A stretch of DNA of 36,656 nucleotides. Origin: Nocardia vinacea NBRC 16497. GTDB lineage: Bacteria; Actinomycetota; Actinomycetes; Mycobacteriales; Mycobacteriaceae. The notes beneath the pieces were generated by a model, which searched no databases, was not told the DNA's origin, and was given only the letters and a program-made list of their open reading frames with translations. The first letter of the stretch is position 1. The number at the start of each line of letters is the position of its first letter. Location: assembly GCF_000308835.1 (NCBI RefSeq), contig NZ_BAGN01000232.1, positions 1 to 36,656 of the forward strand, written 5' to 3'. The translations under genes and the position numbers were made by a program. This document shows positions 30,541-36,656 of this stretch, in pieces.

Positions 30541-31317
30541 TCAGCGCTGGGCCTGCTTGCGGAAGACGGAGGTCGACCAGAAGTATCCGACCAGCCCCAG
30601 ACCGACACACCAGGCGATGGAGATGATGCCGTTATTGCCGATCTCCGTGCCCATGAGCAGGCCGCGGATGGTTTCGGTGAGCGGGGTGAACGGCTGGTAC
30701 TCGGCGAACTGACGCATCACTACCGGCATGGTGTCGGTGCCGACCAGGCCGCTGCCGAGGAACGGCAGCATGATGAGCGGGAAGGGCATATTGCTCGCGC
30801 TCTCCGGACTCGACGCGACCAAACCCATACCGACCGCGAGCCAGGTGAGTGCGAAGACGAGCATGGCGAGCAGTCCGAACGCGGCGATCCACTCGACGAT
30901 ATTCGCCGACGGCCGGAAACCGACGAGCACCGCGACACCGACCATGGCGGCGATGCCGAGCAGGGCCTGGATCAATGCGCCGACCACATGTCCGGCGAGT
31001 ATCGAGGACTGCGAAATCGCCATGGTGCGGAATCGATTCACAATGCCCTTGGTGGTGTCGGTGCAGACCGACACCGCCACACCCGCGGTCATATACGCCG
31101 GGATCATCAACAGCATGCCCGGGGTCAGGTAGTCGATGTAGTTACCGCCGGACGACTTCTCCAGTGCGCCACCGAAAACGAAGTTGAAGGTGAGCAGCAG
31201 GATGATCGGCATGAGGATGATGCTGAAGGTCATGCTCGGGTACCGCTTCGCATGAAGCAGGCTGCGCCGCAACATCGTTTTCGAGTCGGCGAGCGCGTAG
31301 GTCATCGTGCTGCTCAT
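30541..31317 (-). CDS. ABC-2 permease, DrrB-like
   Basis: A 258-residue permease with six transmembrane helices. The DrrB-like features are MLRRSLLHAKRYPSMTFSII at the N-terminus, YIDYLTPGMLLMIPAYMTAG, TTKGIVNRFRTMAISQSSIL (the conserved elbow with R-F/x-R-x-M) and, near the C-terminus, MPVVMRQFAEYQPFTPLTET. This family exports drugs and lipids, e.g. daunorubicin or mycobacterial PDIM precursors. The start overlaps the stop of the ATPase gene (ATGA). It is the last gene of the minus-strand exporter unit. Confidence 0.92.
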   Translation of the reverse strand: MSSTMTYALADSKTMLRRSLLHAKRYPSMTFSIILMPIILLLTFNFVFGGALEKSSGGNYIDYLTPGMLLMIPAYMTAGVAVSVCTDTTKGIVNRFRTMAISQSSILAGHVVGALIQALLGIAAMVGVAVLVGFRPSANIVEWIAAFGLLAMLVFALTWLAVGMGLVASSPESASNMPFPLIMLPFLGSGLVGTDTMPVVMRQFAEYQPFTPLTETIRGLLMGTEIGNNGIISIAWCVGLGLVGYFWSTSVFRKQAQR

Positions 31318-32291
31318 CGCACGGTCTCCTTTTCGGCGGTGGGATGTCCGGTGAGGGTGAGGAATACGTCATCGAGGGTGGGGGTGTGCACCGAGAGTCC
31401 GGCGACCTCGATCTGCTCGTAATCGAGCCGGTCGAGTACCGCTCGCAGCGACTTGACGCCGCCGTCGCTGGGGACCGCGAGGGTGAATTCCTCCTCGGCC
31501 GCGTCATCGACGACGCGCGCCTCCGGTCCTAATGCCGTTGCCGCGGCGGCCAATCCGAGCTGATCGGCAAATTCCAGTCGGATATGTCCGCCGGGTATGC
31601 GCCGCTTCAATTCGGCGGCCGTGCCCTCGGCGACGATCCGGCCGTGGTCGAGTACCGCGATCCGGTCGGCCAATTGATCGGCCTCCTCCAGGTACTGGGT
31701 GGTGAGGAAGACGGTCACGCTGTAGTCGTCGACCAGTGTGCGGATCATTTCCCAGATCGCCCGCCTACTGCGCGGATCCAGACCGGTGGTCGGTTCGTCC
31801 AGGAAGATGATGCGCGGATCGCCGACCAGCGTCATGGCCAGATCCAGCCGGCGCACCATTCCGCCGGAGTAGGTGGCCGCGGTCTTGTCACCGGCCTCGA
31901 CCAGGTCGAAGCGCTCCAGCAGTTCGGCGGCCAGGCGCTTGCTCTCGCGGCGCGGCAGATGGTGCAGATCACCCATCAGGACCAGGTTTTCGCGACCGGT
32001 CAGCAATTCGTCGACCGCGGAGAACTGGCCGGTGACACCGATCGCGGTGCGCACGGCATCGGGTTCGGTGACCAGATCGTGGCCGTCGACGCGGATCTCA
32101 CCCGCATCGGGGCGCAGCAGCGTGGTGAGAATCTGCACGGTGGTGGTCTTGCCCGCACCGTTCGGGCCGAGGAGGGAGAAGATCGTGCCCTCCTGGACCG
32201 TGATGTCGATGCCGTCGAGCACCACGTGCTCACCGAACGATTTACGCAGGCCCAGCGCCGAAATGGCGGGGGCGCGATGACCGTTGGTCAT
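31314..32291 (-). CDS. ABC ATPase, DrrA-like
   Basis: A 325-residue ATPase of the daunorubicin-resistance subfamily. Walker A is LLGPNGAGKTTTVQILTTLL, followed by the DrrA-typical IGVTGQFSAVDELLTGRENL. The signature is TYSGGMVRRLDLAMTLV, Walker B IIFLDEPTTGLDPRSR, and the H-loop is Gln instead of His (FLTTQYLEEADQLAD), which is normal in this subfamily. The C-terminal GLSVHTPTLDDVFLTLTGHP block is the DrrA C-terminal motif. AAAGGAAG lies 4 bases before the ATG. The usual EXLDI neighbour stands upstream, strengthening the subfamily call. Confidence 0.93.
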   Translation of the reverse strand: MTNGHRAPAISALGLRKSFGEHVVLDGIDITVQEGTIFSLLGPNGAGKTTTVQILTTLLRPDAGEIRVDGHDLVTEPDAVRTAIGVTGQFSAVDELLTGRENLVLMGDLHHLPRRESKRLAAELLERFDLVEAGDKTAATYSGGMVRRLDLAMTLVGDPRIIFLDEPTTGLDPRSRRAIWEMIRTLVDDYSVTVFLTTQYLEEADQLADRIAVLDHGRIVAEGTAAELKRRIPGGHIRLEFADQLGLAAAATALGPEARVVDDAAEEEFTLAVPSDGGVKSLRAVLDRLDYEQIEVAGLSVHTPTLDDVFLTLTGHPTAEKETVR

Positions 32292-32344
32292 GGTCTTCCT
32301 TTCGAGGGATTTTCATAAATTAATGCGAATGACAGCATGTTTCA

Positions 32345-32373
32345 GCCGCACCGCGCCCGGAGTCCGGTGCGGC
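32345..32373 (-). terminator. Hairpin between EXLDI and drrA-like genes
   Basis: GCCGCACCG - 11 bases - CGGTGCGGC gives a 9-bp GC-rich stem between the EXLDI stop (32411) and the ATPase start (32291). It may end or attenuate the EXLDI transcript; an AT-rich stretch beyond it (TTTCATAAATTAATGCGAAT) could hold a separate promoter for the exporter. Confidence 0.5.
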
Positions 32374-32410
32374 GTTATGAGAGGTGGTATTCGGCTGGTA
32401 GCGGGTTCTA

Positions 32411-32926
32411 CTAGATGTCGAGTTCCTCGACCGGCGGACGGTCGGCGATCTGGGCCACTCGCTCGTAGAGCTTGTCCGGAATCTTTCCCTTCAATTCGCC
32501 GAGCGAATCGACGATCTCAAAAATGAAGTCACCCCAGTCCTGATCACCGACGCCGAGCATGCGACGCCAGTTCGTCAGATCCTTGACCCAGTTGGTGCTC
32601 TGCGGGTATTCGTCCCAGTTCGAATACTGGGCATGCATGACGAATTTGCCCTTCCGACTGCGATACACCCGGACGTGTTCCATGCGCTCTTCGTTCACGT
32701 CGCGGTGCTCGCCGAGCAGGGCACCGGAGAAGCGGACCTGACGCACACCGTTGTGGCCGACCCGCAGCACTACCTCGTCGTAGCCCTCCAGCCTGCCCTC
32801 TTCCAGCTCGATGAACCGCCGCAGTGCGGTGGTCACCGCCCCCGAAAGGTTGCCGCCGACCAGCTCCTGCGCACGCTGGAACAGTGGCAGGTCGTCATCG
32901 GCAACGTAGATCGTTTTGTTGGGCAT
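32411..32926 (-). CDS. EXLDI family protein with RHH-like N-terminus
   Basis: A 171-residue protein of the EXLDI family, named for its C-terminal motif, here EELDI as the last five residues. The N-terminus (KTIYVADDDLPLFQRAQELV, LSGAVTTALRRFIELEE) resembles a ribbon-helix-helix DNA-binding fold. The middle part is basic and aromatic (VRVYRSRKGKFVMHAQYSNW, VKDLTNWRRMLG). Members typically neighbour DrrA-like ABC genes, as here. The ATG at 32926 gives the family start. A 12-bp-period direct repeat of TATACGTA lies immediately upstream, so the protein probably autoregulates. Its gene is divergent from the biosynthetic operon at 33128. Confidence 0.88.
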   Translation of the reverse strand: MPNKTIYVADDDLPLFQRAQELVGGNLSGAVTTALRRFIELEEGRLEGYDEVVLRVGHNGVRQVRFSGALLGEHRDVNEERMEHVRVYRSRKGKFVMHAQYSNWDEYPQSTNWVKDLTNWRRMLGVGDQDWGDFIFEIVDSLGELKGKIPDKLYERVAQIADRPPVEELDI

Positions 32927-32934
32927 GAACTCAC

Positions 32935-32954
32935 TATACGTAGATGTATACGTA
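32935..32954. promoter_or_regulatory. Tandem TATACGTA operator-like repeat
   Basis: TATACGTA at 32935-32942 is repeated at 32947-32954 with 12-bp phasing, 9 bp ahead of the EXLDI start. Short direct repeats with such phasing suit ribbon-helix-helix dimers. A second repeat, ACATCGTGCGCG, occurs at 32992-33003 and 33008-33019, nearer the ThDP gene. Confidence 0.55.
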
Positions 32955-33127
32955 CACGCAAGATGTGGGGGCTCACAAGAATCTCCCGAGCACATCGTGC
33001 GCGGAATACATCGTGCGCGAGGGATTGAACCGCCGAGCAGTCCACCTCGTAGTTCACGTGTACGCAATTCGTGACCGCGCCCGTGCTCGCCTCAGGCGCG
33101 CGGCCGGTCACTGCGAGAGGAGGGCCG

Positions 33128-34804
33128 ATGACGAGCAGGGTCGTAGATTATCTGGTTCGAGCGGTTTCAACCCTGGGGGTGCGGCACATCTTCGGTGTCG
33201 ACGGCGCGAATATCGAGGATCTATACGACGCGCTATTCGATGCGCCCTACGACGTCACGGGAATCGTTGCCAAGCACGAGTTTTCGGCCGCGACCATGGC
33301 CGACGGCTATGCCCGCTCGACCGGCAGGCTCGGCGTCGTCGCCGCCACCTCCGGCGGCGGCGCGATGAATCTCGTTGCCGGACTTGCCGAATCGTTCGCA
33401 TCCCGGGTGCCGGTGTTGGCGCTGGTCGGGCAGCCACCGACCGCCCTGGAGGGCAACGGCGCATTCCAGGACTCCAGCGGGCTCGCGGGCACCATCGACG
33501 CGGCCCGGATGTTCGGCGAGATCACCCAGTACTGCGCACGGGTGGAGACCGCCGCCGACCTGCCCGAAAAGTTGTCCAGGGCGGTCGACGCCGCCCGGCG
33601 CGGCGGCCCCGCGGTCCTGTTGCTGCCCAAGGATGTACAGCAGAGCGATATCGGCGATAGCCCGCCGTTCCGGCCGACACCGCCGACGCATCGGCGCGAT
33701 GAAAGCGGCCTGGCTCGGGTGCGCGCCGCGCTGACCGCGGCACGCAGGGTCGGCAAGATCGTGATCATCGCGGGCGACCAAATCGCGCGCGACGACGCCC
33801 GCCCCGAACTCGCTCGGCTGGCACGCGCATTGGATGCGTCGGTGGGGGTCGCCCCGGATGCGAAGGACACCTACGACAATGCCGACCCGGCGTTCTGCGG
33901 TGTTGCCGGGAGTATGGGACATCCGGAGTTGTCGGCGGCACTGCGCTCGGCGACCCTGTGCCTGATCGTCGGCACACCGATGCCGATTACCGCGCGCACC
34001 GGGTTGGACGAGCTGTTGGCCGACCGCACCGTCGCGCATATCGGTGTCGCCGCACCGTATCTGTCCGCGATCCACGCCACCAGCACGGATCTCGCGCGGG
34101 ATCTGGCCGAACTCGCGGATGAATTCACCGACGGCATCGAAGAGAGTCATCCGTATCCTCCGCATGCGCTGACGCCCTTGCGGGTGCCCGAGTCGACCGG
34201 TCCCGGTCTGCGCTACCGCGAATTGGTCGAGACGATCGAGGCTTTATTGCCCGAGGGCACGGACGTTTTCGCGGATGCGGGCAATACCGGGGCCGCGGTG
34301 GTGCACCATTTGAGGGTGCCGCGCGGCGGCCGATTCGTGGTCGCGCTCGGCATGGGCGGGATGGGCTACGCGTTCGGCGCCGCAATAGGTTCCGCATTCG
34401 CACGCCATCGTGGGCCGTCCGGAACAAGACACACCGTCGTCGTCGCAGGTGACGGCGCGTTCTACATGCACGGCATGGAGTTGCACACCGCGATCGAACA
34501 TCAGCTGCCGGTCACCTTCATCGTGCTCAACAACAACGCGCACGCCATGTGTGTCACTCGCGAACAGCTCTATTACCAAGATCGCTACAGCTTCAACCGA
34601 TTTCGGCCCACACAACTGGGAGCCGGCATCGATGCCATGTTCCCTGAACTGTCTGCCTACTCCGTCCGTACTACCGCAGACCTGGCCATCGCACTGGGGC
34701 GATGCGTCGAATCCGAAGGGCCGGCGTTCATCTCGATCGACGTCGACCCCGACGAAGTTCCACCCTTCATCCCGTTTCTCGCGACATTGGAGAAGAAGCC
34801 GTGA
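33128..34804 (+). CDS. ThDP-dependent acetolactate synthase/decarboxylase-like enzyme
   Basis: A 558-residue thiamine-diphosphate enzyme with all three domains. The PYR domain (about 1-170) has HIFGVDGANIEDLYDAL and the catalytic Glu51 in VAKHEFSAATMADGYAR. A central FAD/Rossmann-like domain (about 190-340) follows. The PP domain has the cofactor motif VVVAGDGAFYMHGMELHTA ending in NNN about 25 residues later (from about residue 440). It should form C-C bonds or decarboxylate a 2-oxo acid; the substrate is unknown. GAGAGGAGG lies just ahead of ATG 33128. Its stop overlaps the next gene (GTGA), the first of four tightly packed biosynthetic genes. Confidence 0.92.
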   Translation: MTSRVVDYLVRAVSTLGVRHIFGVDGANIEDLYDALFDAPYDVTGIVAKHEFSAATMADGYARSTGRLGVVAATSGGGAMNLVAGLAESFASRVPVLALVGQPPTALEGNGAFQDSSGLAGTIDAARMFGEITQYCARVETAADLPEKLSRAVDAARRGGPAVLLLPKDVQQSDIGDSPPFRPTPPTHRRDESGLARVRAALTAARRVGKIVIIAGDQIARDDARPELARLARALDASVGVAPDAKDTYDNADPAFCGVAGSMGHPELSAALRSATLCLIVGTPMPITARTGLDELLADRTVAHIGVAAPYLSAIHATSTDLARDLAELADEFTDGIEESHPYPPHALTPLRVPESTGPGLRYRELVETIEALLPEGTDVFADAGNTGAAVVHHLRVPRGGRFVVALGMGGMGYAFGAAIGSAFARHRGPSGTRHTVVVAGDGAFYMHGMELHTAIEHQLPVTFIVLNNNAHAMCVTREQLYYQDRYSFNRFRPTQLGAGIDAMFPELSAYSVRTTADLAIALGRCVESEGPAFISIDVDPDEVPPFIPFLATLEKKP

Positions 34805-35460
34805 CAACAAGCGCCCTCCCCGCCCTCAGCGACATTCCGGAAGACGTAGTCCCCGGCGTGCTGCGGATCGAGAACTCAGATAAGGACGCAACCACTCCGA
34901 TCATCATGGACATGCTGCGGTCGGTGTATCCGCACGACCAGATCTTCGGCGAATACTGTCCGGTGCAGGCGTATATCGCCGCGCCGCCGGATGAGGTGTG
35001 GGAATACCTGGCCGATACCCGCAGCCTGGAGGAGTGGACCTATAGCCTGCGCGGCTTCGTCGAGACCGAGGAACCGGGTCTGTGGCTGGCCTGGGACCGG
35101 CTCGGCCCGGGAACCAAGATCTTCACCCGCACCGTCGCGCACCGCGAGGGCATGACCGTCGACTACCACTGCGCCTGGGATCAGAGCCAGCACCTGTGGA
35201 TGATCTACCTGCTGCGGGTGATCGATGCCCAGGTGGTGTTCAACAAGCCGGGTTCGGTGGTGCTGTGGGTGAACTGCCACCACCCGTTCTACGACGAAAA
35301 CCCCTATCCCGAAACGGCTCCCGAGAAGCGGCCGGTATGGGTGGGCGACTTCTGGGAGATGTTCTCCGCCGGGCACCAGCTCGAGATGGACAACCTCAAG
35401 GCGATCTGCGAATACCGTGCGGCAAACGGTCTTCCGATCAAGCCCGACTGGATGAAGTGA
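34801..35460 (+). CDS. SRPBCC-family protein (polyketide-cyclase-like)
   Basis: A 219-residue protein, start GTG 34801 overlapping the ThDP gene stop. After a helical N-terminal 40 residues, the START/SRPBCC fold begins CPVQAYIAAPPDEVWEYLAD and TRSLEEWTYSLRGFVETEEP. The strands continue through KIFTRTVAHREGMTVDYHCA, and the C-terminal helix is FWEMFSAGHQLEMDNLKAIC. The fold forms a hydrophobic pocket; members act as cyclases, dehydrases or ligand carriers. Notable are a HHPFY motif and several buried His/Cys that could be catalytic. Placed between a ThDP enzyme and a KAS III enzyme, a cyclisation or intermediate-handling role is plausible but unproven. Confidence 0.85.
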   Translation: MTTSALPALSDIPEDVVPGVLRIENSDKDATTPIIMDMLRSVYPHDQIFGEYCPVQAYIAAPPDEVWEYLADTRSLEEWTYSLRGFVETEEPGLWLAWDRLGPGTKIFTRTVAHREGMTVDYHCAWDQSQHLWMIYLLRVIDAQVVFNKPGSVVLWVNCHHPFYDENPYPETAPEKRPVWVGDFWEMFSAGHQLEMDNLKAICEYRAANGLPIKPDWMK

Positions 35461-35469
35461 GGCCGCACC

Positions 35470-36528
35470 ATGAACTCGAACTCCGAAGCCCCCGCCAACC
35501 CGGGCGCCCCAGGACTGCCGACGGTCAGCCTTGTCGATGTGGCGAGCTATCTGCCGGGTGAGCCGGTCGGCACCGAATACTTCACGCAGTACAGCCGGTC
35601 CGATCGGATGGCCAAGAACGTCATGTTCCGCTCGCCCAAGGCGCGCCACCATGTGGCCAGGGACGAGACCGCGGTGGATATGGTCGAGCGCGCCGTCGCA
35701 CCGCTGATCGAACGCCATGGCGCACAGGCGATCACGGATATCGATGTGCTGATCACGCACACCCAGCTGCCGGACAATCCGGTGATGGGCTGTGGACCCG
35801 AGACAGCCCGCCGCCTCGGGATGAAGCCCCGCTTCGTCTACGACGTGCACAACGGCGGCTGTGCGGCCTTCGTGCACATGATGGCGATGGCCAGGATGAT
35901 CCTGCAGACGACCGACGCTCGCACCGCGCTCATCGCGGCCACCCAGAACTGCGCGGGCCCGGTGTTCACCCAGACCGAAATCCGCAAACTCGCCCAGGCA
36001 CCGGTGCCCGGCGACGCCTGCGGTGTCGGACTGCTGGTCAAGGACGATTCCGCGCCGATCCTGGATATCGAATGCCGCACCTATCCCGAATTCGCCGGGG
36101 ATATGGAGTTCTCGACCAATGGTGAGCGCAAGTACTGGGAGCCGGGCGACGGGCAGGGCTGCGTCAGTTTCACCGAATCGAAGATCACCAAGGTGTTCGC
36201 ACGCGGCAATCGGCTGGTACCTGAGGTGGCATTGGCGGTGTGCGATCGGATCGGGGTGAAGGGCCGCGATATCGACACCTTCATCACCAATCAGCCGAAC
36301 CGGCTGTTCCTGCGCAACTGGCACGATGCGCTGGAACTGCCGCCGGAGCGGCATCCGGACACCTTCGAGCAGTGCGGAAATCTGTTCGCCGCAGGCATTC
36401 CGGTCACGCTCGATACCGAGAATCGGGCCGGTCGGCTACGCAACGGCTCGGTGGTGCTGTTGTCGGCGTTCGCACACGCCGGTGATTTCGCCGGTGCCGC
36501 GGCCGTGCGCTGGGGTGCGGCCAGATGA
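35470..36528 (+). CDS. KAS III-like ketoacyl synthase with altered triad
   Basis: A 352-residue thiolase-fold enzyme. The nucleophile is Cys131 in VYDVHNGGCAAFVHMMAMAR. The second triad position, normally His in the HQAN motif, is Asn274 in FITNQPNRLF; the third, Asn304, is present (FEQCGNLFAAGIPVTL). Loss of that His argues against normal decarboxylative condensation and for acyl transfer or a non-decarboxylating C-C/C-O/C-N bond formation, as in some CerJ- or PqsB-like relatives. The gene starts 9 bases after the SRPBCC gene and overlaps the aminotransferase (ATGA), so it belongs to the same operon. Confidence 0.88.
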   Translation: MNSNSEAPANPGAPGLPTVSLVDVASYLPGEPVGTEYFTQYSRSDRMAKNVMFRSPKARHHVARDETAVDMVERAVAPLIERHGAQAITDIDVLITHTQLPDNPVMGCGPETARRLGMKPRFVYDVHNGGCAAFVHMMAMARMILQTTDARTALIAATQNCAGPVFTQTEIRKLAQAPVPGDACGVGLLVKDDSAPILDIECRTYPEFAGDMEFSTNGERKYWEPGDGQGCVSFTESKITKVFARGNRLVPEVALAVCDRIGVKGRDIDTFITNQPNRLFLRNWHDALELPPERHPDTFEQCGNLFAAGIPVTLDTENRAGRLRNGSVVLLSAFAHAGDFAGAAAVRWGAAR

Positions 36529-36656
36529 GCGTGCGGGTGGCCGATGAATCTCGGCCCTCGCAACAGCACCGAAGTCAGCGGACGCAGGCTCGGTTCGATC
36601 TCAGCCTGAGCGAAAATCCGTTCCCCCCACTGCCTTCGGTACTTATCGCGGTGAAC
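36525..36656 (+). CDS. PLP aminotransferase, HisC-like (N-terminal part, cut by window end)
   Basis: The ATG at 36525 overlaps the KAS III stop, and 44 codons are visible before the window ends. The block FDLSLSENPFPPLPSVLIAV corresponds to the start of class I/II fold-type I aminotransferases of the histidinol-phosphate type (LSxNENPxxPxPxV). Catalytic Lys and cofactor motifs would lie outside the window. Its overlap with the KAS III gene makes it the fourth member of the biosynthetic unit; it could supply or modify an amino group or act as a decarboxylase-like PLP enzyme. Confidence 0.7.
   Translation, partial: MSVRVADESRPSQQHRSQRTQARFDLSLSENPFPPLPSVLIAVN

Noticed and set aside
31314..32291. 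Gln in the DrrA H-loop as an inactivating change
   Set aside because: Gln at this position (TTQYLEEAD) is normal for the daunorubicin-resistance ATPase subfamily.

Overview
This is high-GC actinobacterial DNA, most likely from Nocardia or a close mycolic-acid relative. The evidence is frequent GTG starts, stop/start overlaps (ATGA, GTGA), F420-type oxidoreductases, a SigL/RslA-like sigma/anti-sigma pair, an EXLDI protein beside DrrAB-type ABC genes, and a PbpLipo-like lipoprotein. Genus and species are inferences from protein character; no rRNA or tRNA gene was recognised.

Layout. (1) 1-2.9 kb: the tail of an unknown gene, two small minus-strand genes divergent from an XRE regulator, and a DUF1707 protein. 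(2) 3.3-6.8 kb: a minus-strand operon of an AI-2E family transporter, a MacS-type sensor kinase and a NarL/LuxR response regulator. Between kinase and regulator lies an about 82-bp tandem repeat made of copies of the regulator's own ribosome-binding site and start codon. (3) 6.85-14.2 kb: a membrane class III adenylate cyclase, an LPG-synthase-TM protein, a structured intergenic repeat array, DUF3054, a penicillin-binding-protein-like lipoprotein without recognisable active-site motifs, a conserved hypothetical, AroQ and a Ddn-like F420 enzyme. (4) 14.4-17.0 kb: an arsenic island (ArsR, CadI/ArsI, second ArsR, aquaporin, ArsC). (5) 17.0-24.3 kb: regulator/target modules (TetR with aldo/keto reductase and LLM oxidoreductase; an ArsR-SRPBCC fusion; an ABC transporter with its own small HTH protein; an imine-reductase-like enzyme with HxlR). 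(6) 24.3-30.5 kb: glycerate kinase, secreted peptidase-like hydrolase, GNAT, PlsC-like acyltransferase, YqgE, and SigL/RslA with a matching promoter. (7) 30.5-36.6 kb: DrrB-DrrA-EXLDI on the minus strand, divergent from a tight operon of a ThDP enzyme, an SRPBCC protein, a KAS III-like enzyme and the start of a PLP aminotransferase.

The most interesting region is the right edge. Four enzymes overlapping or nearly so look like the start of a small uncharacterised biosynthetic cluster, with a possible exporter and regulator divergently alongside. The KAS III member has Asn where the catalytic His normally sits. Other striking signals are the duplicated translation-start cassettes in front of the response regulator, a dispersed 35-bp hairpin repeat (five copies in tandem at 28.3 kb) that supplies stop codons to genes, and the degenerate transpeptidase. 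Operator-like palindromes stand in front of several local regulators and make testable regulatory predictions.
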